NCBI GenBank assembly: GCA_009809945.1
Contig: WTPW01000016.1
Coordinates: 299,243 to 363,242 of the forward strand
DNA from: Gigaspora margarita
Lineage: Eukaryota; Glomeromycota; Glomeromycetes; Diversisporales; Gigasporaceae
Direction: 5' to 3'
Length of the DNA: 64,000 bases
Under the pieces are notes generated by a model. That model was not told where the DNA came from. It searched no databases and saw only the letters and a program-made list of their open reading frames with translations. Shown here piece after piece: positions 53,815-64,000 of this stretch; the stretch's first letter is position 1, and each line of letters opens with the position of its first letter. The translations under genes were made by a program, and so were the position numbers.

Positions 53815-56330
53815 TGGATTAGGTTTAAAAACATGAATTAGGCTTAAAAACTATATAGTAGTTTTTGAACCCAATCCACTAAAACTCACAAACCATCTTT
53901 AATTTAATAATTTATTAAACCTAATTACTAAAATTTTTATCTTTAATAATTTTTTAAGCCAATTTACAAAATTTTAAAAAAACAATTACTATTATCAAAT
54001 GATTATGTATCTATAACTCATACACAACTATTATAACCAACCAATTCATTTGCTATATCTGTAAAGATTCATTTTAATTGTTTTAAACCTCATCTAATTC
54101 AAGAAAAATTTTATTAATAATAGTTTTTGAATCCAATCCAATAAAATTTAAAAAGCATCCATTGTGGTATTTTTAAACCCAATTGCAGAATTGAAAAAAG
54201 ATCTTTATTACCTGGTAATTTAAACCTATTTTGAGACTTGTTACCTTTTCAAGTTTGCTATGTGCCCTAACCCACACATAACTGTTGCAACCAACCAATT
54301 AACTTGTTACGTCTATAAAGCTTCGTCTGGTTTTTTTTGAACCCAATTTACCTAATCAAGAAAATTATAGTTCTTGAATCTAATCCAATCAAATCAAATT
54401 TTTTTTTTAAAAAAAAATTCATTGCTTAAACCCAATTACCAGAATTTTATTGCCTAATAGTTTTTGATCCCATTTTTGAGAAGTTGTTACCTTTTCAAAT
54501 TTGGCATACACCCTAACCTGCACGTAACTATCATAACCAACCAATTAACTTGTTACATCCATAAAGATTCATTTTGGTTGTTTTTTTGAACCCTATCATC
54601 TAATCAAGAAGAGTTTCATTAATGGTAGTTTTTGAATCCAATTCAATTAAATTTAAAAAAAGGCATTCGTTGCTTATGCTCAATTGCCAGAATTTCATTG
54701 TCTAGTAGTTTTTGATTCCATTTTTAAGACTTAGTTACCTTTTTAAATTTTCATATGCTCTCAACCCACACATGACCATTGTAACCAACCAATTAATTTG
54801 CTAGGTTCATTCTGGTTGTTTTTAACCTAATTCAAAAAGAGTTTCGTTAATAGTAGTTTTTGAATCCAATCCAATAAAATTTAAAAAAGGCATTTATTGT
54901 TTAAATCTAATTGGCAGAATTTCATTGCTTGGTAGATTTTGATTACATTTTGAGACTTTGTTAATTGTCATGCACCCCTAACCCACACATAACTGTCGTA
55001 ACCAACCAATTAACTTGTTGTATCTATAAAGATTCATTCTGGTTGTTTTTGAACTCTATTATCTAATCAAAAAAGTTTCATTAATAGTAGTTTTTGAATC
55101 CAATCCAATTAAATTTAAAAAAAAGCATTTGTTGCTTGAGCTCAATTGCCAGAATTTCATTGCTTGGTAGTTTTTGATCCCATTTTTAAGACTTAGTTAC
55201 CTTTTCAAATTTGTTATATGCTCCCAACCCATGTATGACTGTTGTAACCAACCAATTAATTTGCTACATTCATTCCAGTTGTTTTTAACCTAATTTAAGA
55301 AAAGTTTCATTAATAGTGTTTTTGAATTCAATCCAATTAAATTTAAAGAAAGGCATTCATTGCTTAAACCTAATTGCCAAAATTTTATTGCTGGTAAATT
55401 TTGATTCCATTTTGAGACTTAGTTACCTTTTCAAATTGTCATTACCCTAACTCGTGCACAACTGTCATAAACAACCAATTAACTTATTACGTCCATAAAG
55501 ATTCATTCTGGTTGATTTGAACCCTATTATCAAATCAAAAAGAATTTCATTAATGGTAGTTTTTGAATCCAATTCAATTAAATTAAAAAAAAGACATTTA
55601 TAGCTCAATTGTTAGAATTTCATTGCTTGGTAATTTCTGATTCCATTTTTAAGACTTAGTTACCTTTTCAAATTTGTTATACACTCCCAACCAATGCATG
55701 ACCATTGTAACCAACCAATTAATTTGCTACATCCATTCTGGTTGTTTTTAATCTAATTCAAGAAGAGTTTTATTAATAGTACTTTTTGAGTTCAATTTAA
55801 TTAAATTTAAAAAAAGGTATTCATTGCTTAAACCTAATTGCTAGAATTTGATTTTTGACTCCATTTTGAGACTTAGTTACCTTTTCAAATTGTCATGAGC
55901 CTCTAATCCACACATAACTGTTATAACCAACCAATTAATTTGCTATGTTCACAAAGATTTATTTTAGTCATTTTTAAACCCAATCCACCTAATTCAAAAA
56001 AGAGTTTCATTATGGTATTTTTTGATCCAATCCAATCAAATTAAAAAAGTTTTTTTTATTCTAAACTACAAAAATTTAAGAAACTTCTGATACTAGTATC
56101 TTAAACCCAAACTATTTGAATTAATAAAACTTTCATTTTGATCTTTGCTACTAGCAGTTTTTAAACTAAATCCATTAGAGGACTTCATTATTGGTAGTTT
56201 CCTTTAAGCACAAGAAGTTTAAAAAAAACTAGAAGCTTTGAACTAGCAATAATTAAAGGCCTTCTTTATGGTAGTATTTGAGCCTAATCCAATAGGCTTA
56301 AAAAATTTGTTGTGTTGATAATAGTAAAAC
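53815..56330. repeat. Satellite array, ~215-250-bp units, ~460-bp higher-order period
   Basis: A core around CCAACCAATTAACTTGTTA recurs near 54040, 54291, 54537, 54786, 55001, 55248, 55470, 55708 and 55926. From 54786 on, intervals alternate between about 220 and 245 bp, so every second unit is more alike. Other shared words are TAGTTTTTGAATCCAATCCA and CAGAATTTCATTGCTTGG. No gene within. Confidence 0.8.
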
Positions 56331-56519
56331 CAACCTACAACATATGTAATTGTGTAATTGGTCAATCATTTCAGATCTAGAATCTTTTAGAATTATATAA
56401 TTCTATTTTTAGATCAGTGTTTTGTTGATCACATTTTTTTAAAACCTGATTTACTCAAAATTGTTTATATGTAAAAATGGGCCCTTTTAATACAGAGCAC
56501 TCTATACGCATATAGTTTA

Positions 56520-56970
56520 AAAATTGCACACATTGCACACATATATGTGCAGTTTAATAAAGACTAACAAGCATATATATAATCAAATTGTATATATATA
56601 TGTGCAGTTTGTTTTTATTCAAACTGCACATATATGTGTGCATTTTTGTTTTATTCAAATTGCATATATATATATGTATATTCAGATTGTACTTATATAT
56701 ATATACAGTTTTGTTTTATTCAAACTGCACACATATATGTGCTAGTTTGTTTTTTTCAAGCTGCACACATATGTAAGCAGTTTTATTTTATTCACACTGC
56801 CCACATATGTTGCAATTTGATTTTATTCAAATATTATACATATGTTTGCTATTATATTTTTATTTAAATTGTACACATATGTGTGCTATTGTATTTTTAT
56901 TCAAACTGCACTTGAATAAAAATAAAACTGCATCATATGTGAGTAGTTTGAATAAAAATAAAACTGTATA
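56520..56970. repeat. ~45-bp minisatellite with CTGCACACATATRTGTGCAG palindromes
   Basis: About nine degenerate units alternate a CACATATATGTG palindrome with TTTTGTTTTATTCAAA. The last units (about 56910-56970) are inverted, and another piece lies beyond the MITE at 57312-57375. Overlapping Tyr/Ile/Cys-rich open frames (56524-56867) come from the repeat. Confidence 0.7.
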
Positions 56971-57311
56971 CAGTTAGACCTCTATAAATGCAACCTCCAT
57001 AAATGCAATACCTCTCTAAATGCATATTTTTATCTTGTCTATAAGAGATTATTAGTGATAAATGCATGTTCTATATTTTCTAAATGCATGTTCTTCCAAA
57101 TAATTTTCTATATCTTGCTACTCCCTAAATGCACATAGCCAATCAAATATTAGTATTTAAGATAGGTTATACAGTTTTTAGTTGAAGTTACACAAACTTG
57201 ATAATCTAATCTTTAAAGCTTCAATTTAATTGGCTCTCTCTAAATGCAATACCTCTCTAAATGCATGTTGTAGGCTTGTCTGTACATGTTGCATTTATAG
57301 AGGTTTGACTG
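56971..57311. mobile_element. pogo/Tc1-mariner-type MITE (341 bp)
   Basis: The ends CAGTTAGACCTCTATAAATG and the inverse of the right end (CAGTCAAACCTCTATAAATG) are flanked by TA at 56969-56970 and 57312-57313. CAGT starts, CCTCTATAAATGCA subterminal words and a TA duplication are typical of pogo-like elements. The inside repeats CTAAATGCAT many times. No transposase. Confidence 0.85.
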
Positions 57312-57399
57312 TACATATGTGAGCAGTTTGAATAAAATTAAAACTATATATATGTATTCATATGTGTACAATTTGAAATAAAAAAAAAACTCTTTCTGC

Positions 57400-58224
57400 T
57401 AATCACTTGTACACACAATTTTCCAACTTAATTATTTTAAAAATCTTTATAACTTTATAATTTATTAAGTTATCCTAGTTTCTACTCTTAAATAAACTTG
57501 TTCTACTCTCTAAAATATATATAATACTCAAATTTTACTACAAAAATCCTCAAACTTATTAAGTAAAGGCCTTTTGGCCTAAAATTGTATTTTTCTAAAA
57601 TATATCTAAAATGGCCTTTTTAATTTATTTTGCAAACTAAGGAAAAGTTAAAGAGCATACTTTTCTCATCATAACAAGCTTTATTTCAAGTTCATAGCTC
57701 TAAAACTAACTGAGATATACTAGAAAAACCTTCAAACTTTTTATATTTTTTTTTTCTTTTTTAACTCTGCTACAAAAAATACCCCATAGGCGTTTTTTGT
57801 GTAGCATAAAATCGTGTTACCCACATTTTTAATAACCTCAAACTTATAGGTTCTCACAAATTATTAATTAAATTTACACAAAGCAAATATTTCCTTTTTT
57901 GTAACATATCTAATTTACACAAAGCAATATTATCAATCTGCACATCTTGTGTAANACGTGATTTGTGTAACACGTGACCTGCATCATGTGATCTAAATAG
58001 CACGTGACTTGTCTAACATATACTTGCTTAGTTGGTATTATATTACACGAAACAAATTATACCTTTTTGTGAAGCTCTCAACAATCTCTATCTTATTATC
58101 CTAGTCATTAACTTTAATTTTCTCTTGAATAATTCTAAATATATATTATATATCTTATTTAACTAAATTTGAACTATTTTTCTACCTATCTACAAAATTT
58201 ACTATATAACTCAATATATTTAAT
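57400..58224 (+). promoter_or_regulatory. LINE B leader and candidate internal promoter
   Basis: Matches the copy A leader, including AAAGGCCTTTTGGCCTAAA (57566-57584), CATCATAACAAGCTTTATTT, the TTACCCACATTTTTAATA stretch and a cluster of ACGTGA-type sites at 57945-58022. Conservation of these blocks between two decayed copies of opposite orientation suggests function in the active ancestor. Confidence 0.55.
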
Positions 58225-59070
58225 ATGCCTACACTTACTACTGAAGAACCTGATTCCTATGATATTGACTACTTTTATCCTAAATACAAAGATCGTTTTG
58301 GAGTATTTATTAAAGAAACAGATGCTACAATACTTAAAGTAATGCCATCTGCCTTTAGTCCTCCCAATTGTGATACCAAAATTAAAAATACCTATCACTA
58401 CTTCCCTGTACCAACTCAACCAACAATTAGTACTTGTATTTGTAAAAAATACTATGTTAATTTTACATCTCAATTTTACCGCATTCCTACTGAACTTACT
58501 ACTAAAACACTCTCTCAAGAACCAACACCTATGGACACCTCTCCAATTGTTAATATTGAAAGAAGATTTCCTAAAATTAAAGATACTGTTCCCAAATCAC
58601 CTATTAAACAATCTACAACTCAAAATCTTAACCTTACAAATACACAATCTAAAATCTTATTTCCAAACTACTATCAAGATCCAACTCCTACAGCTATTAC
58701 TCCTCATTCACAACACTTTCATACTTGTTTCTTATGCAAAGCTAAAGATATTACTTGTGTTAAATTATCTTTAAATGAACAACATGCACTAGACTATACC
58801 AAATGTTGCATCTTTAAGGGACGTTTATTGCATCGTTAATGTGCTAAACTGACTGAAGACTTTAAACTAGCTCCTGTTCAAAAAAAATTAAACTTAAAAC
58901 AACTCTTTTTTTGTCACTTTTACTACTGCTTCACACTTTCAAAAGAAGAAAAACTCAATTTTCTTAGAATCTTGCACAAAGAGGTAACCAAATTAAAGGT
59001 AAAAAACAACAACAACAGCAACAGCAACAACAACAGCAACAACAACAACAACAACAACCACAACAGCAAT

Positions 59071-59107
<37 letters not shown>

Positions 59108-60735
59108 ACAACAACAACAACAGCAGCAACAACAACAGCAACAACAACAACAGCAACAAAAACAACAACAACCTCTTAATAAAGAACAGCAAATACCTTC
59201 TAATAAAAATTCATCTTCTAGCAAAACTTCCAATACTCATGCCAAATCTAATCCAACTTATGATTGGCTTGCAAACTTTCCAATCACTGAAGAAATAGAA
59301 CCCAATAAAAAACTCCAAACACATACTTCTTCTTTATTATACAATTTTTTTAAAACAAATCTTCACAACTTTTATCCTGGTAGTATAATTAAAGAAGGTA
59401 CAAAAAATACCAAACCACTTAAAGCTAGCTTTTACTATATAATTAGAACAATGGCAGGAGATAGCCCTGATTTTCTTACCAGTTACATATATGAAAAAAA
59501 TCCAACCGTAGACAAAAATGCTAAAATACCCTTGATATCTGTGAAAAAACCCTTAAACTTTTAATCCACAAATTTACAACAGTGCTTTTTACAAAACTCA
59601 ACTATACTGAAATCTTTGCATCTTCAGCAACAATTCCTCCTTACAAACCAGAAAACTGACTTCAATTCTGTTTAAACTTAGCATGAATGCATAATTATTT
59701 ATCAGATAACTACCAGGCAATTAACTATAATAAATTTGCTAAGGATCTAAACCTTTGGCCTAAGAAATACAACCTCTATCCATATACAATCTCTACAGAT
59801 AAATTAGAAAAATATCTTACTATTAAACATGATAACAAATTTAATATCCAACTCCTTTTTAATATTCCTAAATCCTTATTTCTTAAAAAATTTTCTATTC
59901 CTTCACTAAACAACTCTCTTGACCATTTTAAAGAATGGTTTGAACAATTTTTTCCTATCTATAACCGCCAATTTACTAATTCACTAGAAAAAGAACAAAC
60001 CTTTAATACTTTAAAAAAAGAAATATGAAGAAAATTTATTCTTCAGCTCAAAACCTTTCTGCCTTTTCAATTTACTTTTCAAGAACCATATATTTTCAAA
60101 AAAGACGCAATGAATATTTTCGTTCTATCAACTACCATATCCTTACTTGCAAGCATACAGACTGTAATTATATTAATAAAAACTATCAACATAATACATC
60201 TAAACTTTTCAAAGATATACTAGACCAATCGTTTAAGTCTTTTTCAAAAAAAACTCTTAATATTGAAAATCTTATTATTGATGAATCAATATTTTATATT
60301 GATGTGAAATATAAAGTATCATTTGACAAACCCTTTCCAACTAGACTTCTTGATGAACTTGCAGATAAAGCAGAAGTAGCTTACTGTACAGACAATTTGG
60401 TAGAGACAAAACAAGGATGCTGTAATGCCTTTTTTTATAAATATTTAATATCATATCAACAAATTGTAGCACAAAACCACAATATTGACAATCTTATCAA
60501 AAGTACAGCTATTGATAAAATCACCAATGAACTTATTGATACAGACTTCCTAGCACAAGTAATTACTTACTTTGATCTGATTAAAGACAAACAACCATCT
60601 TTTCCTAAATAGCCAAATTTTATAAAGAACAAGCATACCCAGAGGCTGAACAATTTTTATTAACAAAGTTCAACATTAACTTTCAAATTCCATCACTTAT
60701 TGAAGAATCTCTCTTCTTTAAGGAAACTCCTTTTC
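58225..60735 (+). pseudogene. LINE B ORF1 with CAA/CAG tract
   Basis: The start MPTLTTEEPDSYDIDYFYPK at 58225 is open for 204 codons. The Cys-containing parts TCICKKYYVNFTSQFYRI and HTCFLCKAKDITC are conserved with copy A. After a TAA at 58837 the homology continues (CAKLTEDFKLAP). A 166-base CAA/CAG tract (59007-59172) encodes poly-Gln in the frame that leads into the conserved YDWLANFPITEEIEPNKK. Further open parts, 59687-60028 and 60025-60612, are frame-shifted to each other. The tail region is Lys/Phe-rich. As in copy A, no standard ORF1 fold is recognisable. Confidence 0.72.
59007..59172 (+). repeat. CAA/CAG microsatellite in LINE B ORF1
   Basis: About 55 uninterrupted CAA or CAG triplets with few exceptions (one CCA and one TAG in the Gln frame, one AAA near the end). 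Frames give poly-Gln, poly-Asn/Ser or poly-Thr/Ala-like tracts. On the minus strand the same DNA yields meaningless poly-Leu and poly-Cys frames. Copy A has no such tract at the equivalent position. Confidence 0.9.
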
Positions 60736-60742
60736 AATAACT

Positions 60743-63700
60743 TTGTCTTCTACAAATAGCATAAATGCAGCCACTGCTTCTCTAAAAGATACATCCTTAG
60801 TAGTTAGAAAAGAGAATGATGTAAGTAGGCAGGTGGTAAAGCCTATTTACCCAGAAGATTTAGATAATAACGGTCTTCTAACATTTAATCAGAGGACTTC
60901 TGAATCTTGCGGAGCCATACAAGCTGGGCATACAGTGAGTGCCATAGAAGACAATATATTAAATATCTCAGAATCCATACCATCATCTCCCTCTAAGATA
61001 TTACCTTCAAATACTAACAACAATTTAGTACCAACACATCCCGACAATGAATCATCACCTATACAACAACATAGTTCTACCTACTTAACAGAACAAGAGA
61101 TTTATAATGAATATGAATTGTTATCAGATAGCTCTGATAATAATTCCAATATATCAACTACACATACTGATACTATAGAAAGAACGAACATCAACTTCTA
61201 TCCNAATCNNCTTGANATTTATGATCCATTAATNTGCTACAACAAATTTTTATANTACNATAGATTACAATCTTTACCTTNACCACAAACTGTNNGCTCC
61301 TTTCTAACCTATTTACAAGAGGAATATCCAATGTTCTATATACAACAGAATATTAGAATTTCTATTAAATACAGCAGAATTGATTATGTTTTTGAAGAAG
61401 CACANATATATTTACCACAAGAGTTTCTTTTACCTAATCACTTCTTCGTACCCTTTNAANATTNTNATNTCTTTTATAAAGCCTTACTTAAATCAGACAA
61501 TCCAACATTAAATATACCAATTAACAATATTGAAAATGCATTATTTATCAACAATGCAACACCATCTACATCTACTATTATACTACAACCTACCTACTCT
61601 CTACACACAATACTTCAATCAAACAACTCATCCCTAGCTCTTGATCTTACTACTGCTACACATAATGTTCAAGCTTCAGACTACAATCCAATAAGCTCTA
61701 GTATCAAATCTCTACCAGAACCCAACCATGATCATCTACATCTTAATATTACTACACACAATGTCAGAGGCTTCAATGCAGCTTCCAAAAGACAAGCNTG
61801 GCAAGACTACTGNATNAATNATAACATNTCTATTGCAGGCATCACAGAAACCAAAATTTCATACAAAACAAAACTCTCTTTCTGCAATAACAACTTATAN
61901 ACCTANTACTGGGCTAACTCAGATAGCTCTGCAGAAGGAACTGCAATCATGATTCGCAACTATCTCAAACCACATGTACATAGCTGCTATATACATGCAG
62001 GCGGGGCCATTGCTCTAGATCTTTTTTTTAAAGGCAATATCAAACTACGCATTATCTCAGTATACCTCTCTTTTACTGATATGACTAAAAGAAACCAGAC
62101 TCAAAATACAATTATTAAATGGATCCTTCAAGCATGACAACTTAATCTTCATCCTATTATTATTGGTGACTTTAATACACAGGATAATACTACCAGTTCT
62201 TCAGCAAAATATAAGCTTATCAACTTTTTATACCATACTAGCATGTTTGATATTGGAGCACACTTTAATAATACACATTATACATGGTCAAACAACTCAC
62301 AGAATAGCAGAATTGATTATATATGAACTGACTCTTTTAATATTCAATTCCTTCCTTCATACAAACTTGACAATAGCCGCACTAGCACCTTTAGTGATCA
62401 TTTTATTCTTACTACATCCTGGACATTTCCTTATGCATACCATAAAAACCCTTGATTTCATACTGGCATTAGCTATAAAATTTTTAATTACAAATCTATG
62501 TCCTCAGACCAATGGTCTGAATTCACAGAACTTACTACTTGCTTATTCACACAATACAAAATTCTTCCATCTACAGACATACAAGAGAACATTAACACTA
62601 TCTGGCACAAAATACAGCATTGTATTATACAAGCAGCGATGCAAACAATACCTAACAAAAAATGCAAAAAACGCAGCTACAACCATACATATACCCTATA
62701 CTGTACTGCACTCTATACTGGACTCAAAAAACTTGGACATCTTATTAAAATTATTAAAAATAATACTAATCTCTATTTACCCCACATTAACTCAAACATT
62801 AGTATTATTAATTCCTATACCAAATGCAATCTTAACTCTCTTTCATCACTGGATTATACCCATATTCAAAACTGGCTCTAGCAGGCATATGATACTTCGA
62901 AGCAACTATATCATGCATATTATCTTGAATACTCTTTACTTTTATGACAAAAAATCAACTAGGCCTCAGAAAAAAGATGTGAAACACTTATTTCCAAACC
63001 CTCCCAGGCCATCAACAATATTCTTGACAGATATCAACCTCCTATTCATTTTTCAATATCAAACTAGTGGACCAACTTATTACAGACCCTTATATGATTA
63101 AAAAATATATCCAATCACACATCAACAACTGGACAGCTTACAGACCTATGAATCAAACACTTTTTAACCAATTTTGGCACCAGCATTATCTTCCACTCAA
63201 TCATATTAATCCCAACTGGTACAACTCTCTTATGCTTCCTATTACTGACAATGAAGTTACTCAAACAATTGCTAGCCTTCCAAATAGCAAAGCTTGTAGC
63301 CCCACAGACATAAGCTATGAAATGATTAAACACATTAGCTCTTCCTGTATTACTACAATAACAGTACTATTTAATCAATGCCTCTTACAAGACAAATTCC
63401 CAAATCCTGAAAACATAGCAGAATATTTCCTATTCCTAAAAAAAATGCCTTTGATAGCAATCTCAACCTTACTAGCCTATTAGTCTTATTGAACATTCGA
63501 AAAGTGTATACCAAAATCCTAACTAACAGACTTAATCATATCTTTTCACAATATCCTATACTATCACCATTCAATTATGTTGCTCTATCTGGCAATAGCA
63601 CATCCAAACCAATTCACATTCTCAACAACCTAGTTGAAGATGCTAATTGCAACTACAAAGATATATGGCTATTATCTCAGGATATGAGCAAGGCCTATGA

Positions 63701-64000
63701 TTCTGTAAACTTTACTCTCTTCCAACACTCCCTCCTACGCCTTTCACTACCCCCTAGCATCATCAATATACTTACTAATTTACTTGAAAACAGACAAAAT
63801 ATAGTTATTACTAATCTGGGTCTCACCTCACCTTATCAAGTACAGAATGGCATTGACCAGGGTGAGACTATTACACCTCTCCTCTGGTGGATCTATTATG
63901 ATCCATTGATATCCTATATTTACTCTAACTCACCAGAATATACAATTGAAACAACATGGATTACAAACCTTAAAAACAATACAACTGATAAGGCTAAAGC
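60743..64000 (+). pseudogene. LINE B ORF2: endonuclease-RT (partial)
   Basis: The open frame begins at TTG (60743) where copy A has ATG-ATG-TCC-TCT, and has no Met for about 190 codons, so the start codon seems lost. Endonuclease motifs: THNVRGFN (61755), ITETK (61840), GTAIMI (61940), IIGDFN (62160), RIDYI (62310) and SDHF (62393). RT: LPNSKACSPTDISYEMIKH (63277), then in another frame DMSKAYDSVNF (63680) and GIDQGETITPLLWWIYYDP (63852). Stops include TGA where copy A has Trp (RIDYI then TGA versus TIDYIW). The catalytic box and RNase H lie past the window. Confidence 0.87.

Larger units (their letters stand above)
57375..64000 (+). mobile_element. LINE copy B (same family as copy A; 3' end beyond the window)
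   Basis: The leader (from about CTCTTTCTGCTAATCACTTG), ORF1 and ORF2 are homologous to copy A in inverse orientation. It begins inside the minisatellite. The window ends within the RT domain just before its catalytic box. Stops and frameshifts interrupt both ORFs. Ambiguous bases are frequent at 61205-61460 and 61799-61910. Confidence 0.9.

Noticed and set aside
53815..56330. CRISPR array
   Set aside because: Repeats are ~215-250 bp, divergent and contiguous, not short identical repeats with unique spacers; the sequence is eukaryotic.
56524..56867. Three overlapping Tyr/Ile/Cys-rich plus-strand frames
   Set aside because: Generated by the CACATATATGTG minisatellite; no independent coding evidence.
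58186..58518. 110-codon minus-strand frame
   Set aside because: Opposite the conserved N-terminus of LINE B ORF1; a shadow.
58923..59298. Poly-Leu, poly-Cys and poly-Asn/Ser frames around 59.0-59.2 kb
   Set aside because: Alternative frames of the CAA/CAG tract. Only the Gln frame connects with conserved ORF1 sequence.
62163..63101. 312-codon plus-strand frame in LINE B
   Set aside because: Another frame carries the conserved endonuclease motifs here (GDFN, RIDYI, SDHF); this Leu/Ile-rich frame is a shadow.

Overview
The window looks like a block of repetitive, gene-free DNA from a very AT-rich fungal genome. The AT content, the short GTAAAT...TAG introns, the stacking of transposable elements (TEs) and the style of the gypsy and LINE proteins most resemble arbuscular mycorrhizal fungi (Glomeromycotina, for example Rhizophagus or Gigaspora). 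That assignment is an inference from memory, not a search result. I find no intact host gene, rRNA, tRNA gene or CRISPR array. Almost every protein-like stretch belongs to a mobile element, and nearly all are broken by stops or frameshifts.

Layout. 0-6.3 kb: degenerate tandem repeats, a Harbinger-type MITE, fold-back elements and a small MITE with AGGACCCC ends. 6.3-19.7 kb: one full-length Ty3/gypsy LTR retrotransposon on the minus strand (LTRs 6327-6861 and 19243-19736, ATAT target duplication). It carries gag, protease, extra zinc knuckles, RT-RNase H, integrase and a small acidic ORF. It is itself interrupted by a hAT MITE (16751-16985) and by a 3-kb hAT-like element (10028-13084), which contains a Mutator-like element (10298-11525). 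19.7-40 kb: low-complexity DNA with two more LTRs of the same gypsy family, four hAT-like MITEs, a tRNA-derived SINE, a second Harbinger MITE, a 3.2-kb element with perfect 29-bp inverted ends holding a second copy of the palindromic hAT-like element, and palindromic satellites.

40-53.7 kb: a broken intron-containing gene of a DUF7869-like, TE-associated family. It is split by an 11.4-kb LINE (copy A, minus strand) with a 13-bp target duplication. Copy A is in turn split by a 1.1-kb poly(A) retroposon (24-A tail, 13-bp duplication) and by an LTR-like insertion. 53.8-57.3 kb: a ~215-250-bp satellite with a ~460-bp higher-order period, a minisatellite and a pogo-like MITE. 57.4-64 kb: a second copy of the same LINE (copy B, plus strand), cut by the window end. 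The two LINEs face away from each other with their 5' ends 5.3 kb apart.

How the parts work together: the LINE endonuclease/RT is the natural source of the machinery that moved the SINE and the poly(A) retroposon. The many hAT-, Harbinger-, Mutator- and pogo-type MITEs have no transposase here and must have been moved from elsewhere. The nesting gives a relative history: DUF7869-like gene, then LINE A, then the poly(A) retroposon; and, separately, gypsy, then hAT-like element, then Mutator-like element. Several in-frame stops sit where Trp is expected (TGG to TGA/TAG), which hints at G-to-A decay.
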